The notes below the pieces were generated by a model. It saw only the letters and a program-made list of their open reading frames with translations, searched no databases and had not been told where the DNA came from. A stretch of 64,000 nucleotides of DNA from Pseudomonadales bacterium (lineage in GTDB: Bacteria; Pseudomonadota; Gammaproteobacteria; Pseudomonadales; Pseudohongiellaceae), in assembly GCA_024234395.1 (NCBI GenBank), contig JACKOH010000001.1, forward strand, positions 372,001-436,000, written 5' to 3'. Positions within the stretch are counted from its first letter, which is position 1; every line of letters begins with the position of its first letter. Below are positions 17,868 to 27,081 of this stretch, piece by piece. A program made the translations under genes and the position numbers.

Positions 17868-18440
17868 TTGCGGGAATTTGTCGCTTACCCTTCATTCTCT
17901 ATTCGGGATCAGTTCCTGGTTCCTTCCCGGCACCTGGTTTCTCCCAATCAGAGCAGCCGGCCGGACGGGGTCGAAATCAGCCTCCTGGTTATTCATAACA
18001 TCAGCCTGCCGCCCGGGGAGTTTGGTGGTGGACATGTGGACGAACTGTTCTGCAATTGCCTGGATCCAGAGCGCCATCCTTACTTTGCCGAAGTGGCCAG
18101 CCTCCAGGTTTCAGCGCATCTGCTGATCGATCGCGCCGGCACCGTCACCCAGTATGTTCCATTCGATCGCAAAGCCTGGCATGCAGGACAGTCCTGTTTC
18201 CAGGGTCGTGACAACTGCAACGACTACTCCATAGGCATCGAATTGGAAGGCACCGACGAACTCGAGTATTCAGACCACCAGTACGCAGTGCTGACTGCGA
18301 TCACCGGGTTGCTGATGAACCGGTTTCCGGCCATTAACCTGGAACGGATTGTCGGCCATAGTGACATTGCGCCGGAACGCAAGACTGATCCCGGGCCCGG
18401 TTTTGACTGGCAACGTTACCGGAAGACGCTGGCCGGATAG
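17868..18440 (+). CDS. ampD: 1,6-anhydro-N-acetylmuramyl-L-alanine amidase AmpD
   Basis: AmpD cleaves the stem peptide from anhydro-muropeptides in the cytoplasm during cell-wall recycling and thereby controls AmpR-type beta-lactamase induction where present. The 190-residue product is an amidase_2 domain: VIHNISLPPG with zinc ligand H43, SAHLLIDRAG, FNxR-like AWHAG, and VGHSDIAPERKTDPGPGFDW with ligands H164 and D174. All three zinc ligands are present. The only fitting start is TTG at 17868, because an in-frame stop lies nine bases upstream. The AmpG-like permease at 25.7 kb supplies its substrate. Confidence 0.95.
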   Translation: MREFVAYPSFSIRDQFLVPSRHLVSPNQSSRPDGVEISLLVIHNISLPPGEFGGGHVDELFCNCLDPERHPYFAEVASLQVSAHLLIDRAGTVTQYVPFDRKAWHAGQSCFQGRDNCNDYSIGIELEGTDELEYSDHQYAVLTAITGLLMNRFPAINLERIVGHSDIAPERKTDPGPGFDWQRYRKTLAG

Positions 18441-18677
18441 CGGTAATACCCCAATTCCTGTTATCAGGTGCCTCAATGTGGGTCGCATCAGGCCTGTGAT
18501 CCGGGCCGGGATTCTGACATAAGTCATTAATGTGTATTAGAAAAATAGCTTTCTTGAGGGTAGAATTCCCACTCGATGTGATGAATTTACGAGACATTGA
18601 AGAAAAAATGGGCGAAAATCGGAAGACAGGCCACTATTTACAAAAGTAATTACTTTAATAAAGCGAGAGCGTATTCG

Positions 18678-21371
18678 ATGAGCCAACAGGATCAGGACAA
18701 AAATCCCCAGGAAACCCAGGAATGGCTGGACGCCCTGGAATCCGTAATCGATAACGAGGGTGAAGACCGGGCTTACTATCTGTTGGGGAGGCTGGCTGAA
18801 CGGGCGACCCGTAGCGGCGAGGAATCACCCTATATCTCGGTTACCACTCCCTATCGCAATACTATTTCGCACCTGAACGAAGAACGTATGCCCGGCGACA
18901 TGTTCATGGAGCGGCAGATTCGCGGCATCATCCGCTGGAATGCCCTGGCTATGGTAATGCGGGCCAACAAGAAAAATCCCAACCTGGGCGGCCACATTTC
19001 AACATTCTCATCTGCTGCCACGTTGTATGACGTGGGCTTCAACTATTTCTTCCACGGGCCTTCCGAAGAGCGGGAAGGGGACGTGATCTACTTTCAGGGC
19101 CATTCCTCGCCGGGCATCTATGCGCGCTCCTACCTGGAGGGTCGCATCAGCGAAAAACAACTGGATAATTTTCGTCAGGAGTCGGAAGGAGGCGGGCTGT
19201 CTTCTTACCCGCATCCCTGGTTGATGCCGGATTACTGGCAGTTTCCCACCGTTTCCATGGGCCTGGGACCACTACAGGCCATCTATCAGGCCCATCTGAT
19301 GAAATACCTCAGTAAGCGCGGGCTGATGGATAACAGCGAACGCAAAGTCTGGTGCTTTATCGGCGATGGTGAAACTGACGAGCCGGAAACACTTGGTGCA
19401 ATAGGCAAGGCCGGCAGAGAACAACTGGACAACCTGATCTTCGTCATCAACTGTAACCTGCAGCGACTGGATGGTCCGGTGCGGGGTAATGGGAAGATCA
19501 TTCAGGAACTGGAAGGCATTTTCCGGGGGGCTGGCTGGAACGTCATCAAGGTGATCTGGGGGCGGCACTGGGATCCGTTGCTGCAGGCCGATGAGGACGG
19601 GGTCCTGCAGGCTCGCATGGACGAGGTGGTCGACGGGGAATACCAGAACTTCGTTGCCCGCGGAGGTGCCTACACGCGCGAGAATTTCTTCGGTAAGGAT
19701 CCGCGTCTGGCCAAGATGGTAGAACATCTGTCCGACAGCGATATCATGGCACTCAATCGTGGTGGGCATGATCCCTATAAAGTCTATGCAGCCTATGCGA
19801 AGGCAGTTAAATCCAATGGCCGTCCGACCGTGGTCCTGGCAAAAACCGTGAAAGGCTATGCCTTCGGTTCCAGCGCGGAAGCACAGAATACCAGCCACCA
19901 GGTCAAGAAACTCGATATCGAAAGCCTGAAGCGGTTCCGGGATCGATTCGGCATTCCCATCAAGGACGATCAGTTGGAGGAAGTACCTTACTACCGGCCC
20001 GCTGAGAACAGCCTGGAATTGCGCTACATGCGCAAGCAACGGGAGCGACTGGGCAGCCCGGTCCCGCAGCGGCGTGCGGCCAGTTACTCACTGAAGGTAC
20101 CGGAACTTTCCCTGTTTGAAACCCAGCTCAAGAGCAGTGGTAACCGGGAATTTTCCACGACCATGGCTTTTGTGCGGGTGCTGGCCAGCCTCTGTAAGGA
20201 CAAGGAAATCGGTGAGCGCGTTGTCCCCATTGTTCCGGATGAGGCACGGACCTTCGGAATGGAGGGTATGTTCAGGCAGTTAGGTATCTATTCATCGGTA
20301 GGTCAGCTTTACGATCCGTCCGACTCGCACCAGGTTGCCTACTATCGGGAGGACATGAAAGGTCAGATGCTGGAAGAGGGGATTTCCGAGCCCGGAGCGC
20401 TGTCCACTTGGCTGGCAGCGGCGACCTCGTACAGTGTCAACAACTACCCGCTGATCCCTTTTTATATTTATTACTCCATGTTCGGCTATCAACGGGTGGG
20501 TGACCTGTGCTGGGCCGCGGGTGACAGTCAGGCACGCGGTTTTCTGATTGGAGCGACCGCCGGTCGTACAACCTTGAATGGGGAAGGCCTGCAGCACCAG
20601 GACGGTCACAGCCACATTCTGTTCTCTACCATACCAAACTGTGTGACTTACGACCCCACTTACTCCTACGAGCTGGCGGTAATCATTCAGGATGGATTGC
20701 GCAGGATGTACAAAGAGCAGGAGTCGGTTTTCTATTACATCACCACGATGAATGAAAACTATGAACATCCGGAACTGCCGAAAGGAGCAGAGGAAGCAAT
20801 CATCAAGGGCATGTACCTGCTCGAGGACGGCGACAGCAAGGAGTACAAGATTTCCGGCAAGTCGGTCACCGATTCGCGCGTCAGGCTGTTGGGCTCCGGT
20901 ACCATTCTGCGGGAAGTTCGCGAAGCGGCTACCATTCTGCGCGAGCAGTTCAAGGTTGGCGTCGATGTGTGGAGCGTTACCAGTTTCAACGAGTTGAGAA
21001 AGGAAGGTTTGTCGGTAACCCGGGATAACCGCATGAACCCGTCGCGTAAAAAGGTTAAGGTGCCTTATGTCACCCAATGTCTGAGTGAAAGGAAAGGGCC
21101 GATCGTCGCATCGACCGATTACATGAAGCTGTACGCAGACCAGATCAGGGAATTTGTTCCGGATCGTTATACGGTTCTCGGAACCGATGGTTTCGGTCGT
21201 AGCGACAGTCGCGAAAAGCTGCGCCATTTTTTCGAGGTGGACCGTAAATTTGTTGTGTTGGCAGCCCTTTATGAACTGCAGTCGGAAGGAGTGATCAAGG
21301 CTGAAGCAATCAACAAATTCATGAAGGAAAACGGGATTGATGCAGCTAAGATTGACCCGGTAACCAAGTGA
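18678..21371 (+). CDS. aceE: Pyruvate dehydrogenase E1 component (homodimeric type)
   Basis: E1 of the pyruvate dehydrogenase complex decarboxylates pyruvate with thiamine diphosphate and acetylates the lipoyl groups of AceF. The 897-residue protein is the homodimeric AceE type. Thiamine-binding GDGETDEPETLG...NCNLQRLDGPV lies at about residues 230-280, and the transketolase-like second half has EGLQHQDGHSH. Length matches E. coli AceE (887). Start is the ATG at 18678 (MSQQDQDKN); a TTG at 18597 in frame adds an unlikely extension. It is followed by aceF after 70 bases; lpd is not in the window. Confidence 0.97.
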   Translation: MSQQDQDKNPQETQEWLDALESVIDNEGEDRAYYLLGRLAERATRSGEESPYISVTTPYRNTISHLNEERMPGDMFMERQIRGIIRWNALAMVMRANKKNPNLGGHISTFSSAATLYDVGFNYFFHGPSEEREGDVIYFQGHSSPGIYARSYLEGRISEKQLDNFRQESEGGGLSSYPHPWLMPDYWQFPTVSMGLGPLQAIYQAHLMKYLSKRGLMDNSERKVWCFIGDGETDEPETLGAIGKAGREQLDNLIFVINCNLQRLDGPVRGNGKIIQELEGIFRGAGWNVIKVIWGRHWDPLLQADEDGVLQARMDEVVDGEYQNFVARGGAYTRENFFGKDPRLAKMVEHLSDSDIMALNRGGHDPYKVYAAYAKAVKSNGRPTVVLAKTVKGYAFGSSAEAQNTSHQVKKLDIESLKRFRDRFGIPIKDDQLEEVPYYRPAENSLELRYMRKQRERLGSPVPQRRAASYSLKVPELSLFETQLKSSGNREFSTTMAFVRVLASLCKDKEIGERVVPIVPDEARTFGMEGMFRQLGIYSSVGQLYDPSDSHQVAYYREDMKGQMLEEGISEPGALSTWLAAATSYSVNNYPLIPFYIYYSMFGYQRVGDLCWAAGDSQARGFLIGATAGRTTLNGEGLQHQDGHSHILFSTIPNCVTYDPTYSYELAVIIQDGLRRMYKEQESVFYYITTMNENYEHPELPKGAEEAIIKGMYLLEDGDSKEYKISGKSVTDSRVRLLGSGTILREVREAATILREQFKVGVDVWSVTSFNELRKEGLSVTRDNRMNPSRKKVKVPYVTQCLSERKGPIVASTDYMKLYADQIREFVPDRYTVLGTDGFGRSDSREKLRHFFEVDRKFVVLAALYELQSEGVIKAEAINKFMKENGIDAAKIDPVTK

Positions 21372-21441
21372 GAGATTTCCACTAATAAGTTCAGGCAACG
21401 GTGCTTGCGGTGAATGCAGGATCAGTTAGGAGTAACAGCCA

Positions 21442-23100
21442 GTGGCAACTGAAACAATAAAAGTTCCCGATCTGGGAGATTCAAGTGAAGTCGAAGTGAT
21501 TGAACTGCTTGTCAAGGTGGGACAATCGGTGGCAGAGAATGATTCACTCCTGGTTCTGGAAAGTGACAAGGCAGCCATGGAAATTCCCGCGCCTACCAGT
21601 GGTGTGGTCAAGAGCATCGCCGTAAATCTGGGTGATCAGGTTTCCACCGGGAGCGAGATTCTTACGCTTGAAGTAGAAGGTGAGAGCAGCAGTCCGAAAG
21701 CCGAAGAGCCGGCCGAAAAGGCTCCGGAGCAGGTCACGGAAAAACCGGCGCGGGAGGATGAGGGTGCCGGGAAGGCGCAGGATACCGCGCCCGGGACATC
21801 CACCCGGGAGCCCGAGCTGAGAACGATCGAAGTGCCAGATCTTGGCGGCGAAAGTGATGTCGAAGTCATTGAAATTCACGTATCCGAGGGGGATACAGTC
21901 AAGGTAGACGATTCGCTGATCACGCTGGAATCGGATAAGGCGGCAATGGACGTGCCGTCGACACTGGCCGGCGAGGTGAAAACGCTGAAGCTGAAGGTTG
22001 GAGACAAGGTATCCAAGGGATCTGCGATTCTGGAACTGCTTGCTCAGCCTGAAGAAGAGCCCGAATCTGCTAAGCAGGACGCCAAGCCGGCACAATCGGT
22101 GGCGGACAGCAAGCCTGATGAAAAACCGGCCTCGGCGCCCACGGCATCGTCCCCAGTCACCGATACGCGACAGGACCAGAACGTCTCCGCTGGCGGTGCT
22201 GACGTGTATGCGGGACCGGCAGTCAGAAAGCTGGCGCGTGAACTGGGCGTTGATCTTTCGCAGGTGAACGGCAGCGGAGCCAAAGGGAGAATCATCAAGG
22301 AAGACATCCACGAGTTCGTCAAGTCAAGATTGTCTCAGGGGCCGACGGCTTCGGGGACCGGGTTTGCCCTGCCGGCGGTACCGGATATCGACTTCAGCCA
22401 GTTCGGCGAAGTGGAACAGGTTTCCATGAGCAAACTGCACCGGGTTACGGCTGTCAACATGCAGCGTAACTGGAGCACGGTGCCACACGTCGCCCAGTTC
22501 AATGAAGCCGATGTCACCGACCTTGAAGAATTCCGCCAGGCGCAGAAAGCCGAGGCAGACCGGCGGGATGCCAAACTGACATTCCTGCCGTTCCTGTTGA
22601 AGGCCTGCGTCAAGACTCTGCAGGAGTATCCGCAGTTCAATATTTCCCTGCACTCCAGCGGCGAATATTATATCCAGAAGAAGTACTATCACATCGGTGT
22701 GGCAGTCGCTACTGAGGCGGGTCTGGTAGTTCCGGTTATCCGTAACGTGGATCGCAAATCCCTCTGGGAACTGGCTGCGGAACTGGCGGAAGTCTCTGAC
22801 AAAGCCCGACAGCGCCGTCTCAGCAAGGAAGACATGCAGGGCGCCTGTTTCACGATATCCAGCCTTGGCGCAATTGGCGGCACCGGATTCATCCCTATTA
22901 TCAACGCCCCGGAAGTGGCGATTCTGGGGGTGGGCAAGACGGAAACCAAACCGGTATTCCAGAATGGAGAATTTGTGCCCCGCAGCATGCTGCCGCTGAC
23001 CCTTTCCTATGACCATCGTGCCGTCAATGGCGTCGATGGCGGACTGTTCTCCACTTACCTGGTCAAAGTACTTGGCGATATCCGCCTGCTGCTTCTGTAA
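21442..23100 (+). CDS. aceF: Dihydrolipoamide acetyltransferase, pyruvate dehydrogenase E2
   Basis: The 552-residue E2 forms the core of the pyruvate dehydrogenase complex. Two lipoyl domains are visible (ESDKAAME near residue 40 and ESDKAAMD near residue 170, the Lys being lipoylated), separated by Pro/Glu/Ala-rich linkers. An E3/E1-binding domain follows (GPAVRKLARELGVDL), and then the catalytic acyltransferase domain with the active-site SYDHRAVNGVDGG close to the C-terminus. E. coli AceF has three lipoyl domains, so this one is the two-domain form. The start is GTG at 21442 with TAGGAG upstream. Confidence 0.97.
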   Translation: MATETIKVPDLGDSSEVEVIELLVKVGQSVAENDSLLVLESDKAAMEIPAPTSGVVKSIAVNLGDQVSTGSEILTLEVEGESSSPKAEEPAEKAPEQVTEKPAREDEGAGKAQDTAPGTSTREPELRTIEVPDLGGESDVEVIEIHVSEGDTVKVDDSLITLESDKAAMDVPSTLAGEVKTLKLKVGDKVSKGSAILELLAQPEEEPESAKQDAKPAQSVADSKPDEKPASAPTASSPVTDTRQDQNVSAGGADVYAGPAVRKLARELGVDLSQVNGSGAKGRIIKEDIHEFVKSRLSQGPTASGTGFALPAVPDIDFSQFGEVEQVSMSKLHRVTAVNMQRNWSTVPHVAQFNEADVTDLEEFRQAQKAEADRRDAKLTFLPFLLKACVKTLQEYPQFNISLHSSGEYYIQKKYYHIGVAVATEAGLVVPVIRNVDRKSLWELAAELAEVSDKARQRRLSKEDMQGACFTISSLGAIGGTGFIPIINAPEVAILGVGKTETKPVFQNGEFVPRSMLPLTLSYDHRAVNGVDGGLFSTYLVKVLGDIRLLLL

Positions 23101-23106
23101 AGGATA

Positions 23107-23138
23107 GACTGCCGCTGCCCTGTTTCCGCGGGGCAGTC
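23107..23138. terminator. Hairpin between convergent aceF and the ABC ATPase gene
   Basis: GACTGCC (23107-23113) pairs with GGCAGTC (23132-23138), with further inner pairing of CCC and GGG. It lies in the 41-base gap between the two stop codons and has no T-run, so it is a possible shared transcript end only. Confidence 0.35.
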
Positions 23139-23141
23139 GCC

Positions 23142-23909
23142 CTAGCGGGGAAGGAAATAGCGTCGGCCTTCGCTTTCGACTACTGCAATCGGGCAGCGAA
23201 ACGCCTGTTCCAGATTGGGCTGGATGAGCACCTCCTCCGCAGGGCCTTCCATAATTACACCGTCTCCCATCAATAGCAACGCACGCTGACAGTAGCGTGC
23301 CGCCAGATTGATATCATGGCTGGCCATGATCAGCCCGGCGCCCTGCGATGCAATGCGTCTTCTCAGCAAATCGAGAATCCGGCTCTGGTAGTCGATGTCC
23401 AGGTGATTGCTGGGTTCGTCAAGAAGATAAACAGAGGGACTCTGAACCATCAGCAGGGCGACCGCCAGGCGCTGCTTTTCCCCTCCGGATAAGCTCGAAA
23501 CCTGGCGTTGAGCAAGATCGTCCAATCCGACCAGTTGCAGTGTCGTGGAGGCAATGTTCAGGTCTTCAGCGGAATCCCACAGCAGATTGTCGGAATGGGG
23601 GTGCCTTCCCAGTAACACGGTTTCCAGCACCGTAGCCGGCATAGTGGAATCGCTTTCCTGAAACAGCAGTCCGATCCGGCGCGCCATATCCCGTCTGGAT
23701 CCAGTGTGGGGCAAGTGGCCGTCGAGGAGTATCCGTCCCTGGTCGGCCCGGTGAAATCCCATGAGTGTATGCAGCAATGTGGTTTTACCGGTTCCATTAC
23801 GTCCAAGAATTCCCAGCATCTGCCCGGCACGCAGTTGCAGGTTGAGGTGATTGCAGATCGGCTGACCGGCTATCGAGATCTGTAAAGACTCAAGTTCCAG
23901 CAAGGTCAT
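23142..23909 (-). CDS. ABC transporter ATP-binding protein, BtuD/FecE-like
   Basis: The 255-residue ATPase has Walker A GRNGTGKTT at about residues 35-43, the Q-loop LFQESDST, the signature SLSGGEKQR, Walker B VYLLDEPSNHLD and switch His SHDIN. Sequence style and the partner permease place it in the cobalamin/siderophore/heme importer group. Its ATG overlaps the permease TGA by one base (TGATG), indicating tight coupling. The open frame continues to 24323 within the permease gene; that extension is not real. The substrate is not determinable because no substrate-binding protein gene is adjacent. Confidence 0.92.
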   Translation of the reverse strand: MTLLELESLQISIAGQPICNHLNLQLRAGQMLGILGRNGTGKTTLLHTLMGFHRADQGRILLDGHLPHTGSRRDMARRIGLLFQESDSTMPATVLETVLLGRHPHSDNLLWDSAEDLNIASTTLQLVGLDDLAQRQVSSLSGGEKQRLAVALLMVQSPSVYLLDEPSNHLDIDYQSRILDLLRRRIASQGAGLIMASHDINLAARYCQRALLLMGDGVIMEGPAEEVLIQPNLEQAFRCPIAVVESEGRRYFLPR

Positions 23910-24898
23910 CAGTGATACCTTATGGTGCTGCGGAGAATGACCAGAAAAGCAGGAACGCCAATCAACGCCGTCACCACTCCGGTTGGAAGCTGCTGCGGTG
24001 CGATCACGGTGCGGGCCAGACTGTCGGCAATAACCAGGAAGCTCCCTCCCAACAGCGCCGCCAGCGGTACCAGTAATCTGTGATCCCTGGCGCCCAGTAA
24101 CCTGAGCATGTGTGGAATTACCAGCCCCACGAAACCGATTGCCCCGGCAATGGTAACAGCGGTTGCAGTAAGAACAGACGCGGTGAGGTAAAGCACGATA
24201 CGCAGCCTGCTCACGTTGACACCGAGCGAAAGTGCCGGCAATTCTCCCCTGACCAGCACATTCAGCTGCCTGGCGACAACGAGACCCACCAGCATGCCGG
24301 CTGCGAGGATCAGCATTTGCCATATGCCGATCCTGCTTTGACTGAGATCACCCATCAGCCAGAACAACATGCTTTGCACGGTGTTGGTTGCGGAGGACGC
24401 TAACAGCAGATTGATTACAGCCCCCCAACCCGCCGACACCACCACGCCGGTTAGCAGCAGACGGGTAACGGACCAGCGGCCCCCGGCGCTGGCCAGGCCG
24501 AACACCAGCAGTATCGAGCACAGGGCGCCGGCAAAGGCAGCCTGGGGTATCCAGATGGCGCTGGCTCCGGTCAACAAAAGTGCCAGTGCTGCGGCCGATG
24601 CCCCGCCCGAAACACCAAGGATATAGGGGTCTGCCAGGGGATTCCGCATCAGGACCTGCATAATCACGCCGGACAGGCCGAGCAGACCGCCGGTTACCAG
24701 TGCGGCCAGCGTTCTGGGCAGGCGCAGGTCCAGGATTACCTGACGCTGCAGGGTTGCTTCCCGACTCGTCAGCGCCTCCCAGGTCTCGCCCAGGCCGAGA
24801 TCGATACTGCCGGAAGTCAGGGATAGGAGGACCGCGGCCAGGCAAAGCAGGGTCAGCAGGCAGATGAGCAGCAGGAATTTGCCGTTAGTCGCAGGCAT
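23909..24898 (-). CDS. FecCD/BtuC-family ABC transporter permease
   Basis: The 329-residue permease has about nine or ten transmembrane helices and FecCD-family marks: LRLPRTLAALVTGG, LSGVIMQVLMRNPLADPYILGVSGGAS, and near the end GFVGLVIPHMLRLLGARDHR...PQQLPTGVVTALIGVP. This group imports vitamin B12, ferric siderophores or heme. The ATG at 24898 was chosen; an in-frame upstream start at 25003 would add a hydrophilic, non-homologous stretch. No cobalamin riboswitch was recognised upstream, and no TonB receptor or periplasmic binding protein lies nearby, so the substrate remains open. Confidence 0.9.
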   Translation of the reverse strand: MPATNGKFLLLICLLTLLCLAAVLLSLTSGSIDLGLGETWEALTSREATLQRQVILDLRLPRTLAALVTGGLLGLSGVIMQVLMRNPLADPYILGVSGGASAAALALLLTGASAIWIPQAAFAGALCSILLVFGLASAGGRWSVTRLLLTGVVVSAGWGAVINLLLASSATNTVQSMLFWLMGDLSQSRIGIWQMLILAAGMLVGLVVARQLNVLVRGELPALSLGVNVSRLRIVLYLTASVLTATAVTIAGAIGFVGLVIPHMLRLLGARDHRLLVPLAALLGGSFLVIADSLARTVIAPQQLPTGVVTALIGVPAFLVILRSTIRYH

Positions 24899-25172
24899 GC
24901 TAGAAAACTGTCCGGTGGTGAAGCCGCAGGTTGGGGATGATTGGATTTCCTGCCGCCGAAGTCTACTGGAAAAACTATCGGCCGGCATCTTTCCGGCGCT
25001 CAAAGATGGCAGTCTACCACTGGCCTATTGCCAGATTACGCGAGCAATTTTCAGCTGATTTGTCTCGGGCATAGGATCATTCCTGCAGCGGTGCTAAACT
25101 GCCGTCCATCATGACGTCGGGACGTCGTTAGGTTCCTTAGTTTCTTTTTTGACAGACCCTGGAGGTGGCCCC

Positions 25173-25655
25173 ATGCCGTCCTTTGACATCGTCTCTGAAG
25201 TTGACATGCACGAGTTGAACAACGCTCTGGATCAGGCCAACCGTGAAGTTGGTACCCGCTTCGATTTCAAGGGTGTGGATGCCAGTTTTACTTTATCAGA
25301 ACAGGTTGTCACCCTCAGCGCCGAGGTGGATTTTCAACTGCAGCAGATGCTGGATATCCTGAAGGGAAAACTGGTCAAGCGCTCTATTGACGTGTCCTGT
25401 CTGGACGAAGGGGAGACAGTCATTTCCGGCCGTCGCGCGACCCTGCCGGTAAAAGTTCAACAGGGGATCGACTCCGATCTGGCCCGTAAGATAGTGAAGC
25501 TGGTGAAAGACACCAAGATAAAGGTACAGACGGCGATCCAGGGCGACAAATTGCGGGTTACGGGTAAGAAACGGGACGATCTCCAGCAGGTTATCGCTAT
25601 GCTTAAAGAAGCCAGCCTGGGGATTCCCCTGCAATACAATAACTTTCGTGACTGA
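25173..25655 (+). CDS. yajQ: YajQ family nucleotide (cyclic-di-GMP)-binding protein
   Basis: The 160-residue product begins MPSFDIVSEVDMHELNNALD and ends in GIPLQYNNFRD, both highly conserved in YajQ. Two ferredoxin-like domains are evident, with the characteristic RFDFKG near residue 30 and VQTAIQGDKLRVTGKKRDDLQ. In Xanthomonas a YajQ homologue binds c-di-GMP and affects transcription; in E. coli binding to nucleic acids or nucleotides has been reported. GGAGGTGG lies upstream of the ATG. It precedes the AmpG-like gene by 52 bases and may share its transcript. Confidence 0.95.
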   Translation: MPSFDIVSEVDMHELNNALDQANREVGTRFDFKGVDASFTLSEQVVTLSAEVDFQLQQMLDILKGKLVKRSIDVSCLDEGETVISGRRATLPVKVQQGIDSDLARKIVKLVKDTKIKVQTAIQGDKLRVTGKKRDDLQQVIAMLKEASLGIPLQYNNFRD

Positions 25656-25707
25656 GTTCCCGGCGGCATAACCTGAACGCCGGAGTTGAATCGATAGAGA
25701 GAGTCCA

Positions 25708-27066
25708 TTGTCGACAGTAACTTCCCTGTCAGACGCGTTGCGTCAACTGAAGGACATACGCTTCCTTAATATTCTGCTGCTGGGCTTCTGCAGCGGCTTT
25801 CCCTGGGTGCTGCATGGTTCGGTTCTGACCCTCTGGCTGCAGCAGTCCGGGCTTTCCCGCTCGGCTATTGGTTATGTCGGTGCTATAGCGACGGTGTACG
25901 CGATCAACTGGGTCTGGGCGCCATTCGTGGATCGAATACGGCTGCCGTGGTTATACCGGTGGCTGGGGCAACGACGTTCCTGGATAGTCCTGTGCCAGTC
26001 AGTGATCGTGCTGGCAGTGATTTCATTAAGCACTACCAGTCCCTCAAATAATCTGCCCCTGGTCAGCCTGCTGGCATTGCTGGTGGCGATAGCTTCCGCA
26101 ACTCTCGATATTGCCGTGGACGCCTATCGTATTACTATTTTTCACCAGGATGAGATGGATGAGAAAATGCCCTATGCTGCGGCGGTGAGCACGACCGGGT
26201 GGTGGGCTGGCTATGGGTTCATTGGCGGTGCCATTGCGGTTGCTCTGGGCGGAGAATCCATCGGTCTGGCGTGGTCACAGGTTTATCAGGTAATTGCCCT
26301 GATGTACCTTGTTCTGATCGCGCTGATACTTAAAGTGTCAGAACCACAGGCTCCACCTGACGACCGTGACGGGCTCGTGGCGGGAGAATCACAGCGCTTT
26401 GAACTGACCCAGTGGTTGCAGTCCTATGTGGTTCAGCCATTCCGGGAATTCTTTAACCGTTGTGGGTTACAGCTGGCAGTTTCGGTGTTGTTGCTGTTGC
26501 TGGTTTTCAGGCTCGGCGAGGGCATGCTGGGCCGCATGTCGCTGGTGTTTTACGTGGAGGTCGGGTTCAGTACCGACCAGATCAGTTTCTATTCCAAGTT
26601 TTTTGGCGGTGTGGTTACCGCAGTGTTTTCGTTGCTGGCGGCCGCGCTGAATACCCGCTTCGGCGTCATCAGGGGCCTGTTTTTCGCAGGCGTCGCCATG
26701 GCGGCCGCCAATCTGCTCTATGCCCTGTTGGCAGTGGTCGGTCCCAGCGGCAACCTGCTCATGCTGACCCTGTTGATCGACAATTTTTTTCAGGCTTTCG
26801 CAACGGTGGCGTTCATTTCGTTTATTTCCTATTTCACCAGTCGGACCTATACCGGCACGCAATATGCGTTAATGGCATCGATCTCAAATTTCGGTCGAAC
26901 CACCCTGGCAGCCGGCAGTGGGGCAGTAGTGGATTTTCTCAACGGCGACTGGTCGTTTTTCTTCATTCTGACGACTCTGATGGTTATACCGGGATTGTGC
27001 CTCCTGCTTTGGGTAAGCCGGTTACTGAAACCGTTCCAGGAACGACGCGCCAATCCGGGCCCTTGA
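25708..27066 (+). CDS. ampG: AmpG-like MFS transporter (muropeptide permease family)
   Basis: This 452-residue protein has twelve or more hydrophobic segments. Its N-terminus is typical of AmpG: LLLGFCSGFPWVLHGSVL, then WAPFVDRIRLPWL, LDIAVDAYRI and a GWWAGYGFIGG segment. AmpG imports GlcNAc-anhydroMurNAc peptides from the periplasm for recycling, which would feed AmpD encoded at 17.9 kb. The start is TTG at 25708 behind a GA-rich region. AmpG-family members also include uncharacterised paralogues, so the exact substrate is inferred. Confidence 0.82.
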   Translation: MSTVTSLSDALRQLKDIRFLNILLLGFCSGFPWVLHGSVLTLWLQQSGLSRSAIGYVGAIATVYAINWVWAPFVDRIRLPWLYRWLGQRRSWIVLCQSVIVLAVISLSTTSPSNNLPLVSLLALLVAIASATLDIAVDAYRITIFHQDEMDEKMPYAAAVSTTGWWAGYGFIGGAIAVALGGESIGLAWSQVYQVIALMYLVLIALILKVSEPQAPPDDRDGLVAGESQRFELTQWLQSYVVQPFREFFNRCGLQLAVSVLLLLLVFRLGEGMLGRMSLVFYVEVGFSTDQISFYSKFFGGVVTAVFSLLAAALNTRFGVIRGLFFAGVAMAAANLLYALLAVVGPSGNLLMLTLLIDNFFQAFATVAFISFISYFTSRTYTGTQYALMASISNFGRTTLAAGSGAVVDFLNGDWSFFFILTTLMVIPGLCLLLWVSRLLKPFQERRANPGP

Positions 27067-27081
27067 ATTTCAGACAGGCTG

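Noticed and set aside
19272..20039. 255-codon open frame opposite aceE
   Set aside because: Antisense shadow of aceE; the sense frame has the thiamine-binding motif and full-length homology.
20292..21398. 368-codon open frame opposite the aceE 3' half
   Set aside because: Antisense to aceE; no protein-like features beyond those imposed by codon bias.
24899..25080. Possible cobalamin riboswitch upstream of the BtuC-like permease
   Set aside because: A GCCAGTGG segment was seen on the minus strand, but the B12-box and the rest of the conserved core are missing.
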